Part shown: positions 17,591 to 26,679 of the stretch, piece by piece
Position numbering within the stretch: the first letter of the stretch is position 1
How the letters are laid out: each line of letters starts with the position of its first letter
Assembly (NCBI RefSeq): GCF_002632725.1
Contig: NZ_NJAI01000004.1
Location: forward strand, 138,439 to 199,324
Reading direction: 5' to 3'
Source of the DNA: Xenorhabdus hominickii
Lineage (GTDB): Bacteria; Pseudomonadota; Gammaproteobacteria; Enterobacterales; Enterobacteriaceae
Length of the DNA: 60,886 nucleotides
The notes under the pieces: generated by a model
Database searches by the model: none
What the model was told of the DNA's origin: nothing
What the model saw: only the letters and a program-made list of their open reading frames with translations
Position numbers and translations under genes: made by a program

Positions 17591-19678
17591 TTACCTTGCA
17601 CCACCAATAGTCGCCGTCATTCTGATCTGACGATTATCGGTGATTTCAAGGTTAGAAAGTACAACCAAGCGAGGCAGTACGCGACGCAAGAAGCGAGATA
17701 ACAGTGAACGCAGTGCATGATTAACCAATAATACTGGAGGTGCACCCAACATTTCCTGACGCTCCAGCGCTTCTGCTGCCTGGCGTTCAAGGCTTTCCGC
17801 CAGACCCGGCTCCAGTCCACCGCCATTTTGCAGTGCTTGAAGCAGCAATCTTTCCAGCCCCGCATCCAAACCGATGACGTTGATCTCATCCGCTCCCGGG
17901 AACCATTGCTGAGCAATCGCCCTACCAAGCGCAATTCGGATCATTGCTGTTAATTCATAAGGGTCTTTCTGTACCGGAGCATGCTCTGCCAATGTTTCAA
18001 TAATGGTGCGCATATCACGAATCGGTACTTGCTCTGCCAGCAGGTTTTGCAGAACTTTATGCAGTGTTGTCAGGCTGATAACATCAGGAATGAAATCTTC
18101 CGTCAGTTTCGGCATTTCCTGACTGACGCGCTCAAACAATTGTTGTGCTTCCTGTCTGCCAAACAGCTCACTGGAATGTTGCGATAATAAGTGGTTCAGG
18201 TGAGTTGCAACAACGGTACTTGCTGCCACGACAGTATAACCCTGTACCTGAGCCTGTTCCCTTAAGCTGTCATCAATCCAGACAGCAGCCAAACCAAAAG
18301 CAGGATCTTTCGTCAAGTCACCTTGCAGTTCACCCACGGCACCACCCGGATTAATTGCCAGCCAACGTCCCGGATGCGCTTCACCACGACCAATCTCTAC
18401 CCCTTTCATCATGATTCGGTAACTGGCAGGTGCCAATTCAAGGTTGTCACGAATATGTACCACGGGTGGTAAATAACCCACTTCTTGCGCGAATTTTTTG
18501 CGGATCCCACTGATACGCCCGAGTAATTCTCCGTTTTGACGAAAATCGACCATCGGGATTAAGCGATAACCCACTTCCATTCCCAGCGGATCTTCCAACT
18601 GGACATCAGACCATGAAGCCTCTGCGGTTTGTTGCTGTTCTTCCACCGCTTTCATCTCTTCATGTTTCGCTGTCAGCGGGTTTCTATCTTTACGCAACAG
18701 GAAATAGCCCGCACCTGCCAACGCCGCCGTAAACAACAAAAAGACGAAGTTAGGCATTCCCGGCACCAGACCAAGTAAACCCAGAACTCCGGCACTTAAC
18801 ATCATTACTTTAGGATTATTGAAAAGCTGGGTTACCATTTGCTGACCGACATCTTCATCAGTCGCCACTCGGGTTACGATAACACCTGCCGCTGTCGAGA
18901 TGATCAATGCAGGTAACTGAGCAACTAATCCGTCACCGATAGTCAACAAGGTATAAGCTTCCGCGGCATCACCCAGCGCCAAGCCATGTTGGGCGACGCC
19001 AACAATCAAACCACCGATGATGTTGATCACCAGTATCATCAATCCGGCGATGGCATCCCCACGCACGAATTTACTAGCACCATCCATTGAACCGTAAAAA
19101 TCCGCTTCCTGCGTGACTTCTGCACGACGCTTTTTGGCTTCATCTTCACCAATCAATCCTGCGTTTAAGTCAGCATCAATCGCCATCTGTTTGCCGGGCA
19201 TCCCATCAAGTACAAATCGTGCGCCCACTTCTGCGATACGCCCCGCACCTTTGGTAATGACCATAAAGTTAATCAGGATCAGGATAACGAAAACTACAAT
19301 ACCGATGGCAAAATTACCGCCGACAAGAAAGTGACCAAAGGCTTCCACAACCTGCCCCGCGGCCGCAGAACCCGTATGCCCTTCCATCAGAATTATTCTC
19401 GTGGAAGCAACGTTCAGTGACAAACGCAGTAAGGTTGAGAACAGCAAAATGGTCGGGAACGCGGCAAAATCCAGTGTCCGACGGGTGAACATGGCCACCA
19501 GCAAGACCATAATGGAAAGTGCGATGTTAAAAGTGAATAGCAGATCGAGCAGGAATGGTGGCAACGGTAGTACCATCATCGACAAGATCATGAGGATCAA
19601 AACAGGCCCCGCAAGCATTTGCCACTGGGAGCCTTTTATATTCCCCGTTAAACGTAGTAATGAGGCCAGATTAGCCAT
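17591..19678 (-). CDS. flhA: Flagellar export gate protein FlhA
   Basis: 695 residues from the ATG at 19678 (MANLASLLRLTGNIKG). The longer frame starts inside flhB without need. The N-terminal half has about eight membrane helices with the conserved LVVAMFTRRTLDFAAFPTILLFSTLLRL-type and GAGRIAEVGARFVLDGMPGKQMAIDADLNAG segments. The C-terminal cytoplasmic half begins after about residue 330 and carries the YRLIPMVDF, LPPVVHIRDN and GEAHPGRWLAINPGG segments. It forms the nonameric export gate that docks chaperone-substrate pairs. It overlaps flhB by 8 bp. Confidence 0.97.
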   Translation of the reverse strand: MANLASLLRLTGNIKGSQWQMLAGPVLILMILSMMVLPLPPFLLDLLFTFNIALSIMVLLVAMFTRRTLDFAAFPTILLFSTLLRLSLNVASTRIILMEGHTGSAAAGQVVEAFGHFLVGGNFAIGIVVFVILILINFMVITKGAGRIAEVGARFVLDGMPGKQMAIDADLNAGLIGEDEAKKRRAEVTQEADFYGSMDGASKFVRGDAIAGLMILVINIIGGLIVGVAQHGLALGDAAEAYTLLTIGDGLVAQLPALIISTAAGVIVTRVATDEDVGQQMVTQLFNNPKVMMLSAGVLGLLGLVPGMPNFVFLLFTAALAGAGYFLLRKDRNPLTAKHEEMKAVEEQQQTAEASWSDVQLEDPLGMEVGYRLIPMVDFRQNGELLGRISGIRKKFAQEVGYLPPVVHIRDNLELAPASYRIMMKGVEIGRGEAHPGRWLAINPGGAVGELQGDLTKDPAFGLAAVWIDDSLREQAQVQGYTVVAASTVVATHLNHLLSQHSSELFGRQEAQQLFERVSQEMPKLTEDFIPDVISLTTLHKVLQNLLAEQVPIRDMRTIIETLAEHAPVQKDPYELTAMIRIALGRAIAQQWFPGADEINVIGLDAGLERLLLQALQNGGGLEPGLAESLERQAAEALERQEMLGAPPVLLVNHALRSLLSRFLRRVLPRLVVLSNLEITDNRQIRMTATIGGAR

Positions 19679-20822
19679 GACGATTATTTTCTCCAGCAAA
19701 ATCCAGTGCTGGCGGCACTGGCAGATTTTCAGGTGTTTTCGGTTTTAGGCCACCTTCCTGTTTCCAACGTTTCAATTGGTAAACCCAGGCAAGCACTTCT
19801 GCAACGGCTGCATAGAGCGCTGCAGGAATAAAGCCCCCTACTTCGGCATGACGAAACAGCGCTCTCGCCAAAGGAGGAGCTTCCAATAACGGGATGCGAT
19901 TTTCCGCACCAATTTCTTTGATACGCAAGGCAATAAGCCCCGCCCCTTTTGCCAATACTTTGGGTGCGCTCATTTTTTTACTGTCATATTGCAAAGCAAC
20001 AGCATAATGGGTTGGGTTGGTGACAATGACATCAGCCTTGGGAACATCCGCCATCATGCGTTTACGCGCAGCCGCACGCTGTTGCTGACGTATCCGCGCC
20101 TTTACATGTGGATCCCCTTCTTGTTCCTTAAATTCATCCTTGATCTCCTGACGGGTCATTCTCAATTTTTTCAGATGGCTGCGGATTTGATAAAGCACAT
20201 CAAACGATACCATCGGTATCAACATAAATAAGACGATGTAACTGGCAAATATCAACATCAGCATGGCATCGCTTAATGCCATTAACGGTGGCTGAGCTGT
20301 CAGGTTCAACATGGTAGGCCAATTAAGCCAGATAAACAGAGCAGAACCGCCTCCCACCAGCGACGCTTTCAATATGGCTTTGAACAGTTCCGCCAACGCA
20401 TTCATGGAGAAGATTTTCTTCAGACCAGAAATAGGGTTTAGTTTGGTCAAATCAAATTTGATGGATTTTGAGCTGAATATCAGTCCCCCCATCAAAGTTG
20501 GTGCGCTGAGAGCGACTAATACCAAACCGACAAACACCGGCAGCAATGCCCAGACCGCCTGTTTCAGCAACCGGCCAACTTGCTGCACCATCTGTTTATC
20601 ATTGCTAACCATGTTATGGTCAAAATTAAATCCTTCGAATACCATCAATGAAAGTTCATGCGTGATCGACTGCCCACTCATCCAGAGCAGACTTACGCCT
20701 CCTGCTAACATCAGGATGGAGGTAAGTTCCTTGGAACGCGCAATTTGCCCTTCTTTGCGAGCTTTTTCCCGTTTATGAGGCGTGGGTTCTTCGGTTTTTT
20801 CGAGATCGCTATCTTCAGCCAC
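19671..20822 (-). CDS. flhB: Flagellar export switch protein FlhB
   Basis: 383 residues from the GTG at 20822, read as (M)AEDSDLEKTEEPTPHKREKARKEG. AAGGAA four to seven bases upstream supports this start over the ATG at 20906, which would add 28 unusual residues. There are four membrane helices in the first 210 residues. The autocleavage motif NPTH (VTNPTHYAVAL) is intact in the cytoplasmic domain. Cleavage switches export from rod/hook to filament substrates. It is the first gene of flhBA, with an FlhD4C2-like site 100 bp upstream. Confidence 0.96.
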   Translation of the reverse strand: MAEDSDLEKTEEPTPHKREKARKEGQIARSKELTSILMLAGGVSLLWMSGQSITHELSLMVFEGFNFDHNMVSNDKQMVQQVGRLLKQAVWALLPVFVGLVLVALSAPTLMGGLIFSSKSIKFDLTKLNPISGLKKIFSMNALAELFKAILKASLVGGGSALFIWLNWPTMLNLTAQPPLMALSDAMLMLIFASYIVLFMLIPMVSFDVLYQIRSHLKKLRMTRQEIKDEFKEQEGDPHVKARIRQQQRAAARKRMMADVPKADVIVTNPTHYAVALQYDSKKMSAPKVLAKGAGLIALRIKEIGAENRIPLLEAPPLARALFRHAEVGGFIPAALYAAVAEVLAWVYQLKRWKQEGGLKPKTPENLPVPPALDFAGENNRHG

Positions 20823-20920
20823 AGCTTTCCTTGGTAAGCGTTCGTGATTACATGCAGAAAATTTGCCTTTGGCAAAGGGCAAATAAAATTGTGCTAAGCA
20901 TGACAAAAGCCCAGAGATTC

Positions 20921-20964
20921 AATGGCGGGAACACTGCAAACTTTGCGGGGATATTTGGGGCATT
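20921..20964. promoter_or_regulatory. FlhD4C2-type operator upstream of flhB
   Basis: AATGGCGGGAACACTG (20921-20936) and GGATATTTGGGGCATT (20949-20964) are inverted copies of the FlhDC half-site pair AATnGCAnAAATAGCG / CGCTATTTnTGCCATT, separated by 12 bases. Each matches at about two thirds of the positions. The centre lies about 120 bp upstream of the flhB GTG, as expected for a class II promoter. Confidence 0.5.
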
Positions 20965-20984
20965 ATGGTAATTTTTTTAGAAGG

Positions 20985-21170
20985 AGAGTGTTTTGAAAAG
21001 GCGGTTATTTTGAAAAAGCGACTGCTTTGAAAAACGCCGGAGGCGGGAGACCAAAACTCCAGCATAGGTGATGGATGGGATAGAGTTATTTATAGCTGAT
21101 AGTATAGTCATTTTACCATTAGCTTTGCCGGAGTAATTTTGTTTGCGGGTTAGATATAACATGCTTTAAG
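20985..21170 (-). repeat. Possible low-complexity element with three TTTTGAAAA units
   Basis: Three successive 17-18 bp units begin TTTTGAAAA(A)GCG at about 20991, 21008 and 21026. They are followed by GGAGGCGGGAGACC and an AT-rich tail. A 61-codon minus-strand reading frame ending in SKQSLFQNNRLFKTLSF covers it. Such frames recur, as I remember them, as short hypothetical ORFs in Xenorhabdus, so I treat this as a repeat element rather than a gene. Confidence 0.3.
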
Positions 21171-21658
21171 AGAAATGGAGATTTCTGTCTTCTCGGGAAT
21201 AAGTTCTATATTGTTATCTTTGTTAAAATCAATGAAGCTGTAGTCACGTATTCAATACGTTGATGTGCTTTAGATAAAATATTCTCGTTCTATGAAAGTA
21301 CCGATGATTTTGTTATGCATTTCAACTGATTTTGAATAATCGAGTGTCTTACAATTCAGACAATTAATCCGGTTACCCATTCCATGCTTTTTGACATACT
21401 TTATTTGATTGCAAAAACCGATATTGAACGTTCACAGTCTCCATCTAAACACCCTAGTAAAAAATAAAGATTTTACACAAAAAAACATATTGAATATGTG
21501 AGCTAATTTTAGATATTTATCCATTTAAACCAAGAGAATAAACCTAATAGAAAAATTCACTCTAATTCACTATCCAAGCAAAAACCATAAAAAAATTAAA
21601 ATAAAGAGAGCTAAAATTAGCTCTCTTTATTTTTTAATAAACCTAATTAAATCTGATA
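21165..21658. other. AT-rich spacer between flhB and the symporter gene
   Basis: About 490 bp with no plausible coding frame. It contains a symporter terminator near its right end (21597-21636) and otherwise nothing I can name. Confidence 0.5.
21597..21636 (-). terminator. Terminator after the symporter gene
   Basis: AATAAAGAGAGCTAA and TTAGCTCTCTTTATT form a long AT-rich stem with a tight loop, flanked by T runs on both sides. On the minus strand it lies 23 bp after the symporter stop and is followed by TTTTAATTTTTTT. It could work in both directions. Confidence 0.75.
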
Positions 21659-23035
21659 CTAATCTGTTTTAACCGGGGACTTTATATCAATACTATCCGC
21701 ATTAACATCACGAATATGGTCTTTAGTCAGCCGATAGACGACCGGGCTGAGCAATGCAATCGCTATCAGATTGGGGATCGCCATCATTGCATTAAGGGTA
21801 TCCGCCAGCAACCAAACAAAAGCCAATGACTGAGTAGCGCCAATCGGTAATGCGATAATCCAGGCAATACGGAACGGAACAACAGCTTTTGGCCCCAATA
21901 AGTATTGAATACATTTTTCACCGTAGAAGCTCCACCCCAAAATGGTGGTGAAAGCAAAAATAGCCAAGGCGATGGCAACAATATAGTTCCCTCCCGGGAG
22001 CACGGATGAGAAAGCAGTCGCAGTCATTGTTGCCCCCGTTTCGCCTGTCAGCCAGCCACCAGTAATCACTATGGTTAAGCCCGTTACGGAACAAACAATA
22101 ATCGTGTCAATAAAGGTTCCTAGCATCGCAATCAATCCCTGACGAATTGGGTTTTGTGTTTTTGCTGCTGCGTGGGCAATAGGTGCGCTTCCCATACCTG
22201 CTTCGTTAGAAAATACGCCACGGGCAATACCAAAACGAATCGCAGCCCAAACAGCCGCCCCTGCAAATCCACCTTGTGCCGCAACAGGCGTAAAAGCTGA
22301 TTTAATGATTAAAACAAACGCATCTGGAACGGCAGTAATGTTGAGAGCAATAACAACAATACCAGCACCAAAGTAACCTACCGTCATAACCGGCACTAAT
22401 TTACCTGCGACATCAGAAATACGTTTAATGCCACCAATCAGCACCGCACCAACCAGAACCACCAAAATTCCGGCAGTTATGGTTTTTTCAATGCCAAAGT
22501 TACTTTGCAGTACGTCAGCAACAGAGTTAGCTTGAACGGTATTTCCTATACCAAAGCCCGCTATGCTACCAAAGAAGGCGAATAGTGTTCCCAGCCAAAC
22601 CCATTTTTTCCCCAAGCCATTTTTGATGTAGTACATTGGGCCGCCAACGTAATTACCGTTTTTATCGGTTTCACGAAAACGTACCGCCAGCACCGCTTCT
22701 GAATATTTTGTAGCCATGCCCACTAATGCAGTCATCCACATCCAGAACAATGCTCCCGGCCCACCCATAACGATAGCTGTCGCGACACCCGCAATATTTC
22801 CTGTCCCTATTGTTGCAGACAATGCAGTCATTAACGCATTGAAAGGTGAAATTTGGCCTTCGCCCCGTTTTTCATTCTTTTGGAAGAGTAATTTGAATCC
22901 CATGCCCAATTTACGGATCGGCAAAAAGGCTAGGCGGATCTGCATGAAGATACCGATACCCAGAAACCCAATTAGCATGGGTACTCCCCATACTACCCCG
23001 TTTATTGCACCTAACCATTGTGTAATCAGTTCCAT
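21659..23035 (-). CDS. Alanine/glycine:cation (Na+) symporter, AGCS family
   Basis: 458 residues from the ATG at 23035, with GAGG seven bases upstream. A GTG six bases further upstream is closer to the GAGG and less likely. About eleven membrane helices. Family segments include NALMTALSATIGTGNIAGVATAI, GGPGALFWMWMTALVGMATKYSEAVLAV, GGPMYYI, RGVFSNEAGMGSAPIAHAAAKT and GWSFYGEKCIQYL. These imply uptake of alanine or glycine with Na+ or H+. It stands alone between terminators inside the flagellar cluster, so it is not functionally linked to motility. Confidence 0.93.
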   Translation of the reverse strand: MELITQWLGAINGVVWGVPMLIGFLGIGIFMQIRLAFLPIRKLGMGFKLLFQKNEKRGEGQISPFNALMTALSATIGTGNIAGVATAIVMGGPGALFWMWMTALVGMATKYSEAVLAVRFRETDKNGNYVGGPMYYIKNGLGKKWVWLGTLFAFFGSIAGFGIGNTVQANSVADVLQSNFGIEKTITAGILVVLVGAVLIGGIKRISDVAGKLVPVMTVGYFGAGIVVIALNITAVPDAFVLIIKSAFTPVAAQGGFAGAAVWAAIRFGIARGVFSNEAGMGSAPIAHAAAKTQNPIRQGLIAMLGTFIDTIIVCSVTGLTIVITGGWLTGETGATMTATAFSSVLPGGNYIVAIALAIFAFTTILGWSFYGEKCIQYLLGPKAVVPFRIAWIIALPIGATQSLAFVWLLADTLNAMMAIPNLIAIALLSPVVYRLTKDHIRDVNADSIDIKSPVKTD

Positions 23036-23243
23036 AGACACCCTCGGAATTCAATATAACAAATTAGCAACAAATTCATTTCAATTAAATAAAGAGCATT
23101 TTGGAAAAATAAGCGAGGATTAATTGAGTTACATTGGTAAGAAAAAATTGATACTGTGAGTTGAGTCACTTGTTCTGATAACATCTTATCAATCACACAG
23201 ATAACGCTTCTTAATTCATCATTTATTCAGATACAAACCTGTT

Positions 23244-23303
23244 TATACCACCGTCTTTCAAGTTGCCGCTTTGTTGGCTGTATCTTGAAGTCCATTGGGT
23301 ATA
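23244..23303 (-). repeat. Interspersed repeat family A, short copy
   Basis: On the minus strand it begins TATACCCAATGGACTTC and ends CAACTTGAAAGACGG with TATA. These are the two ends of the element at 55910-56033, but the central half is missing. It looks like an internal-deletion derivative of about 60 bp. Confidence 0.55.
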
Positions 23304-23339
23304 GGCGAATTTTTTATCACACTATTAAACAAATGAAGT

Positions 23340-23460
23340 GCCTATTCCAATAGGTATATATTGTTGCAGTCAGTTTGAGCACAGTCTGCGCGCAGAAACC
23401 TGAGCACACACGTAGTACGTGAGGATTTTGAGTACGGCCCAGATTCAAAATGATAAATAA
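23340..23460. repeat. Interspersed repeat family B, copy 1
   Basis: It shares an ordered series of blocks with 52669-52806: GCCTAT-CAATAGGTAT, ATTGCAG-CAG-TTGA, CACAGAAACC or GCAGAAACC, ACGTGA-GATTTTGAG and GATTCAAAATGA. Both copies are noncoding and lie in intergenic DNA about 29 kb apart. Confidence 0.6.
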
Positions 23461-23599
23461 AAAAGCCCCAAACGATTAATGAGGCTGATTCTGAGAATAC
23501 CCTTTATTGAGAATAGGGTATTGAATGAGCTATTCGATTTACCCAAACAACTGAACTATCCGGTATTTCCGGTAAGTTGGATTGACTACTGGTAGAGAC

Positions 23600-23641
23600 A
23601 AAAAAGTCCCAGCGATTGCGAAGCTATATTCACAGCGCTGG
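23600..23641 (-). terminator. Terminator of ygiW
   Basis: On the minus strand CCAGCG pairs with CGCTGG around a 21-base loop and is followed by GACTTTTTTG. It begins 3 bp after the ygiW stop. Confidence 0.65.
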
Positions 23642-23643
23642 TG

Positions 23644-24045
23644 TTATTTCACAACATGGGTAGTTTTCACAACGCGAATAGTTTTGACATCAATCTTGAC
23701 ACTGTTCCAATCTTTATCCACTTCGCCTTCGATACGAACTTTATCGGTCGGAGTGACCGTCTGGCCCAACCAACGCTTGTCATCAATGTCAACGTAAACA
23801 ATACCGCTACTATCCCTGAACTCATAGAGTTCGTGACCGGCCTGTTTAACAATGTTGCCTTCCAGAATAATCCATGCGTCATCACGAAGGGATTTTGCCT
23901 GACTAACGCTGATCAGATCGGACGTTGGGCCTTTAAATCCCCCCTGAGTGTAGTCTGTGTTATTCGGAGAAATGAAGCCGCCTTGCTGTGCTAAGGCACC
24001 AAAAGAAAGGGTACCAATAATGATGGCACTCAGTGTTTTTTTCAT
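23644..24045 (-). CDS. ygiW: YgiW/YdeI-family (BOF) periplasmic stress protein
   Basis: 133 residues with a signal peptide (MKKTLSAIIIGTLSFGALA) and a single bacterial OB-fold domain. The segments GGFKGP, AKSLRDDAWIILEGNIV, YVDIDDKRW, VTPTDKVRIEGEVDKDWNSVKIDVKTIRV match YgiW of E. coli closely. The homologue in Salmonella (VisP) binds periplasmic ligands and contributes to stress resistance. It is a single gene with its own terminator. Confidence 0.9.
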   Translation of the reverse strand: MKKTLSAIIIGTLSFGALAQQGGFISPNNTDYTQGGFKGPTSDLISVSQAKSLRDDAWIILEGNIVKQAGHELYEFRDSSGIVYVDIDDKRWLGQTVTPTDKVRIEGEVDKDWNSVKIDVKTIRVVKTTHVVK

Positions 24046-24562
24046 GGTTTCCTCTTTGATTTTGCAAGAAAATATCCCGCTGAGGCGAGGTTTAAGAACA
24101 CAATAAGTTATGTAACATTGCTGTTACATCCATCACAATATACCGACTTTTTTAATTACACAACCTTATTGATTATTTCTTTTTGAACATATTTATCCTA
24201 ACCCCAAATACCCCTTGAGGCCACCGAACACCTTCAATAAATCTTTCTGCTGGTCCTGCCTAATTGTTTTAATATTTCGTTATTAGATATACCTAGCGTT
24301 ATCTCCATTGCTGTTCCATTGATATCAAAATTGGCATATAATTTCATTTTTAAGACAATTAAAAGGAAATAATCTGTTTTTATGTGATTTTTAAGAGATT
24401 TTAAACTAAAAAAACGATATAAGATGAATATTTATGATTATTACATACCAAATGAAAAACAATTCATATTTAAAATCAATTTATTAAATAATCACCTGCG
24501 GCTAAACATGACTAACAGCCTATTTCTTAAAAAGAGTTTCAACAGTAACTAAGGGATTATCA
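24046..24562. other. Spacer between ygiW and the recombinase gene
   Basis: About 515 bp, strongly AT-rich, holding the promoters of two divergent genes. I see no coding frame. I also see no clear Hin/Gin-type crossover site. Confidence 0.5.
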
Positions 24563-25126
24563 GTGACAAGAATTGGTTACATCAGAGTGTCAACAAATGA
24601 CCAAAATAGTGATTTACAAAGAAATGCGTTAATCAATATCAACTGTAAATTAATTTTTGAAGATAAAATCAGTGGTAAAACAGCCAACCGCCCGGGGCTA
24701 AAACGAGCTTTAAAACATCTTAAATCGGGCGATACGCTGGTCGTTTGGAAATTAGATCGACTGGGACGCAGTGTAAAGAATTTGGTAACCCTGATTTCAG
24801 AACTGCATGAGCGTGGAATTCATTTTCAAAGTGTGACCGACAGTATTGATACCAGCACAGCAATGGGGCGGTTTTTCTTCCATGTAATGAGTGCATTGGC
24901 AGAAATGGAGCGCGAACTGATTGTGGAAAGAACGAATGCAGGTCTGGCCGCAGCAAGAAAGCAAGGACGAATTGGAGGACGGCCAGTGATATTTGCCGAA
25001 GAAGATCGGCAGCAAGCTGCTAGGTTGCTGAATAAGGGACATACCCGAAAACAGTTATCGATTATTTACAATGTGTCGTTGTCAACAATTTATAAATATT
25101 TACCGGTGGGGTGCTCGATTTTGTAA
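24563..25126 (+). CDS. Serine recombinase, DNA invertase (Hin/Pin) family
   Basis: 187 residues starting with GTG, AAGG eight bases upstream. The catalytic Ser is S10 in GYIRVSTNDQN, and the conserved DRLGRSVKNL and EMERELIVERTNAGLAAARKQGRIGGRP segments follow. A C-terminal helix-turn-helix (ARLLNKGHTRKQLSIIYNVSLSTIYKYLP) binds the crossover site. Length and layout fit site-specific invertases, which need a Fis-bound enhancer. No obvious invertible segment is adjacent. Its last 27 bp overlap the 3' end of the hydrolase gene on the other strand. Confidence 0.9.
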   Translation: MTRIGYIRVSTNDQNSDLQRNALININCKLIFEDKISGKTANRPGLKRALKHLKSGDTLVVWKLDRLGRSVKNLVTLISELHERGIHFQSVTDSIDTSTAMGRFFFHVMSALAEMERELIVERTNAGLAAARKQGRIGGRPVIFAEEDRQQAARLLNKGHTRKQLSIIYNVSLSTIYKYLPVGCSIL

Positions 25127-25921
25127 AAAATCTTTTACCAAATCAGCCCATTCTGCTGGTTTTTCGATTTGTACTGCATGACCGCTATTAATCTCTTTGT
25201 AGGTCCTGTTTTTAATACTTTTACAAACTTCTCGCACCAAATAAGGTGGAATTAACGTATCGTTGCTTAACCCAATAACCAGTGTGTCTTGATCTATTTG
25301 AGTAAGATAATCAGTTATATTGATGTTTAACCCCAAAACGAGGCGTTTCTCTATCTCTTTTTCTGCTGGTTGAGCACAAATACGCTGTATAGTTTCATGC
25401 CCCAGCGATGAAATAAATTCTGGACTTAGTGCATGTGATAAGCCAAAAGCCATTGCTGATGTTTTATCATTACGCTCCAAATGTAACCAAGTACTGAACA
25501 TTAACTGATGACGAGGATCATCACTTGTTGCCCACGGTGCAGTCAGTACCAATTTATTGATTAGATTCGGGTATTTTGCCGCAACAACCGCAGCAACCAC
25601 GGCTCCCAAAGAAACGCCCACTAAATCAACAGGAATACAGCTACTGTTTTCTATCACGGCAGCGATTTGCTCCGCAAGGTGTTCAATCGTTAATGTTTCT
25701 AGCGGTAATCCAGAATTTCCGCATCCTGCATAATCAGGAATGATGACGGTTCGATCAGCACTGAATGTTCTTGTAATTTTTCCAAAACTACTGCTGCCGC
25801 TGCTATTTGTGCCATGCAAAAAAACCACGGGATACTTATTACACTGTGGGTCTTCAGCAAATTCTGCCCGATAAGAAACAAATGCGTTTTTTAACTGAAT
25901 AATTTTATCAATCGACTTCAC
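25100..25921 (-). CDS. Alpha/beta-fold hydrolase
   Basis: 273 residues starting at GTG with GAGG eight bases upstream. It shows the alpha/beta hydrolase layout: the oxyanion-hole motif VVFLHGTNSSG, DYAGCGNSG, the nucleophile elbow GVSLG with Ser about residue 104, a late acid region around VIGLSNDTLIPP, and the catalytic His in NSGHAVQIEKP. The substrate is unknown; small-molecule ester or acyl hydrolysis is the family norm. Its 3' end overlaps the recombinase gene tail to tail. It sits directly after cheZ on the same strand with a 93-bp gap. Confidence 0.85.
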   Translation of the reverse strand: MKSIDKIIQLKNAFVSYRAEFAEDPQCNKYPVVFLHGTNSSGSSSFGKITRTFSADRTVIIPDYAGCGNSGLPLETLTIEHLAEQIAAVIENSSCIPVDLVGVSLGAVVAAVVAAKYPNLINKLVLTAPWATSDDPRHQLMFSTWLHLERNDKTSAMAFGLSHALSPEFISSLGHETIQRICAQPAEKEIEKRLVLGLNINITDYLTQIDQDTLVIGLSNDTLIPPYLVREVCKSIKNRTYKEINSGHAVQIEKPAEWADLVKDFLQNRAPHR

Positions 25922-26013
25922 TTCGTTTTCCTCTGAGCGAACATTTGGGCAGCCACCAGACTAACCCAAACGCGCTTAAAAGATAAAGGTACTATTTATT
26001 AAATCTCTCGTTA

Positions 26014-26670
26014 TCAAAAACCTAAACTATCCAATAAATCATCAACCTGTGCTTGGTTGGCAATGACACCAGAACCATTCTGGTTGACTTGAGGGCCATT
26101 AAGAAGACTATCGTTCTCTTTTTTCGTTTTGGCCATCTGATCAGAAGGCATGTTTTCCATTAAGACCATGACCAGCTGTTTTTCCAGTTCCTGTATGACT
26201 TCCATCATCCGCTTAATGACCTGCCCTGTGAGATCCTGAAAGTCTTGCGCCATCATGATTTCAAGTAATTGGGCATTGGTAAATGAGACATAGTCAGGCA
26301 CAAGATTAAGGTAGTTTCTCGTGTCCGTCACCAATGAGCGGGCATCAGTCAGTTCCAGATTTTTGGGGTTTGCAAACCATTCATCCCAACGTTGAGTCAA
26401 GGATTTTGCAGACTCCTCCAATTCGTTTTGACGGGGCTGCGCTACTTCAACGCAGTTCAGTACCCTTTCAGCCGCTTGTGCCGTCATTTGGACAACGTAA
26501 TTCAATCGCTCCCTCGCATCAGGGATCGCCTCAGCCGCCTGAGCAATGGTTTGATCTAATCCCAGTTCACGCAAACTATCGCGCAGCATTCTTGTTAGCT
26601 GCCCGATACGACTGATTATTTCACTGGTAGTAACCGCCTCATCTCTCGGCATGACTGGATTTTCACTCAT
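26014..26670 (-). CDS. cheZ: CheY-P phosphatase CheZ
   Basis: 218 residues (E. coli 214). The long helical hairpin includes [24 protein letters not shown], with the catalytic Gln in DLTGQVIKR. The C-terminal CheY-binding tail [13 protein letters not shown] is intact. It speeds dephosphorylation of CheY at the receptor array. It is last in the cheRBYZ run. Confidence 0.96.
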   Translation of the reverse strand: MSENPVMPRDEAVTTSEIISRIGQLTRMLRDSLRELGLDQTIAQAAEAIPDARERLNYVVQMTAQAAERVLNCVEVAQPRQNELEESAKSLTQRWDEWFANPKNLELTDARSLVTDTRNYLNLVPDYVSFTNAQLLEIMMAQDFQDLTGQVIKRMMEVIQELEKQLVMVLMENMPSDQMAKTKKENDSLLNGPQVNQNGSGVIANQAQVDDLLDSLGF

Positions 26671-26679
26671 TTTGTCTCC

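Larger units (their letters stand above)
23036..23643. other. Intergenic region with two repeat elements
   Basis: About 600 bp without a gene, upstream of the symporter and downstream of ygiW. It contains a short family A repeat (23244-23303), a family B repeat (23340-23460) and the ygiW terminator. A small inverted repeat ATACCCT/AGGGTAT lies near 23498-23522. Confidence 0.6.

Noticed and set aside
20823..20906. 28-residue N-terminal extension of FlhB
   Set aside because: The GTG at 20822 has AAGGAA upstream and gives the family-typical AEDSDLEKTEEPT start.
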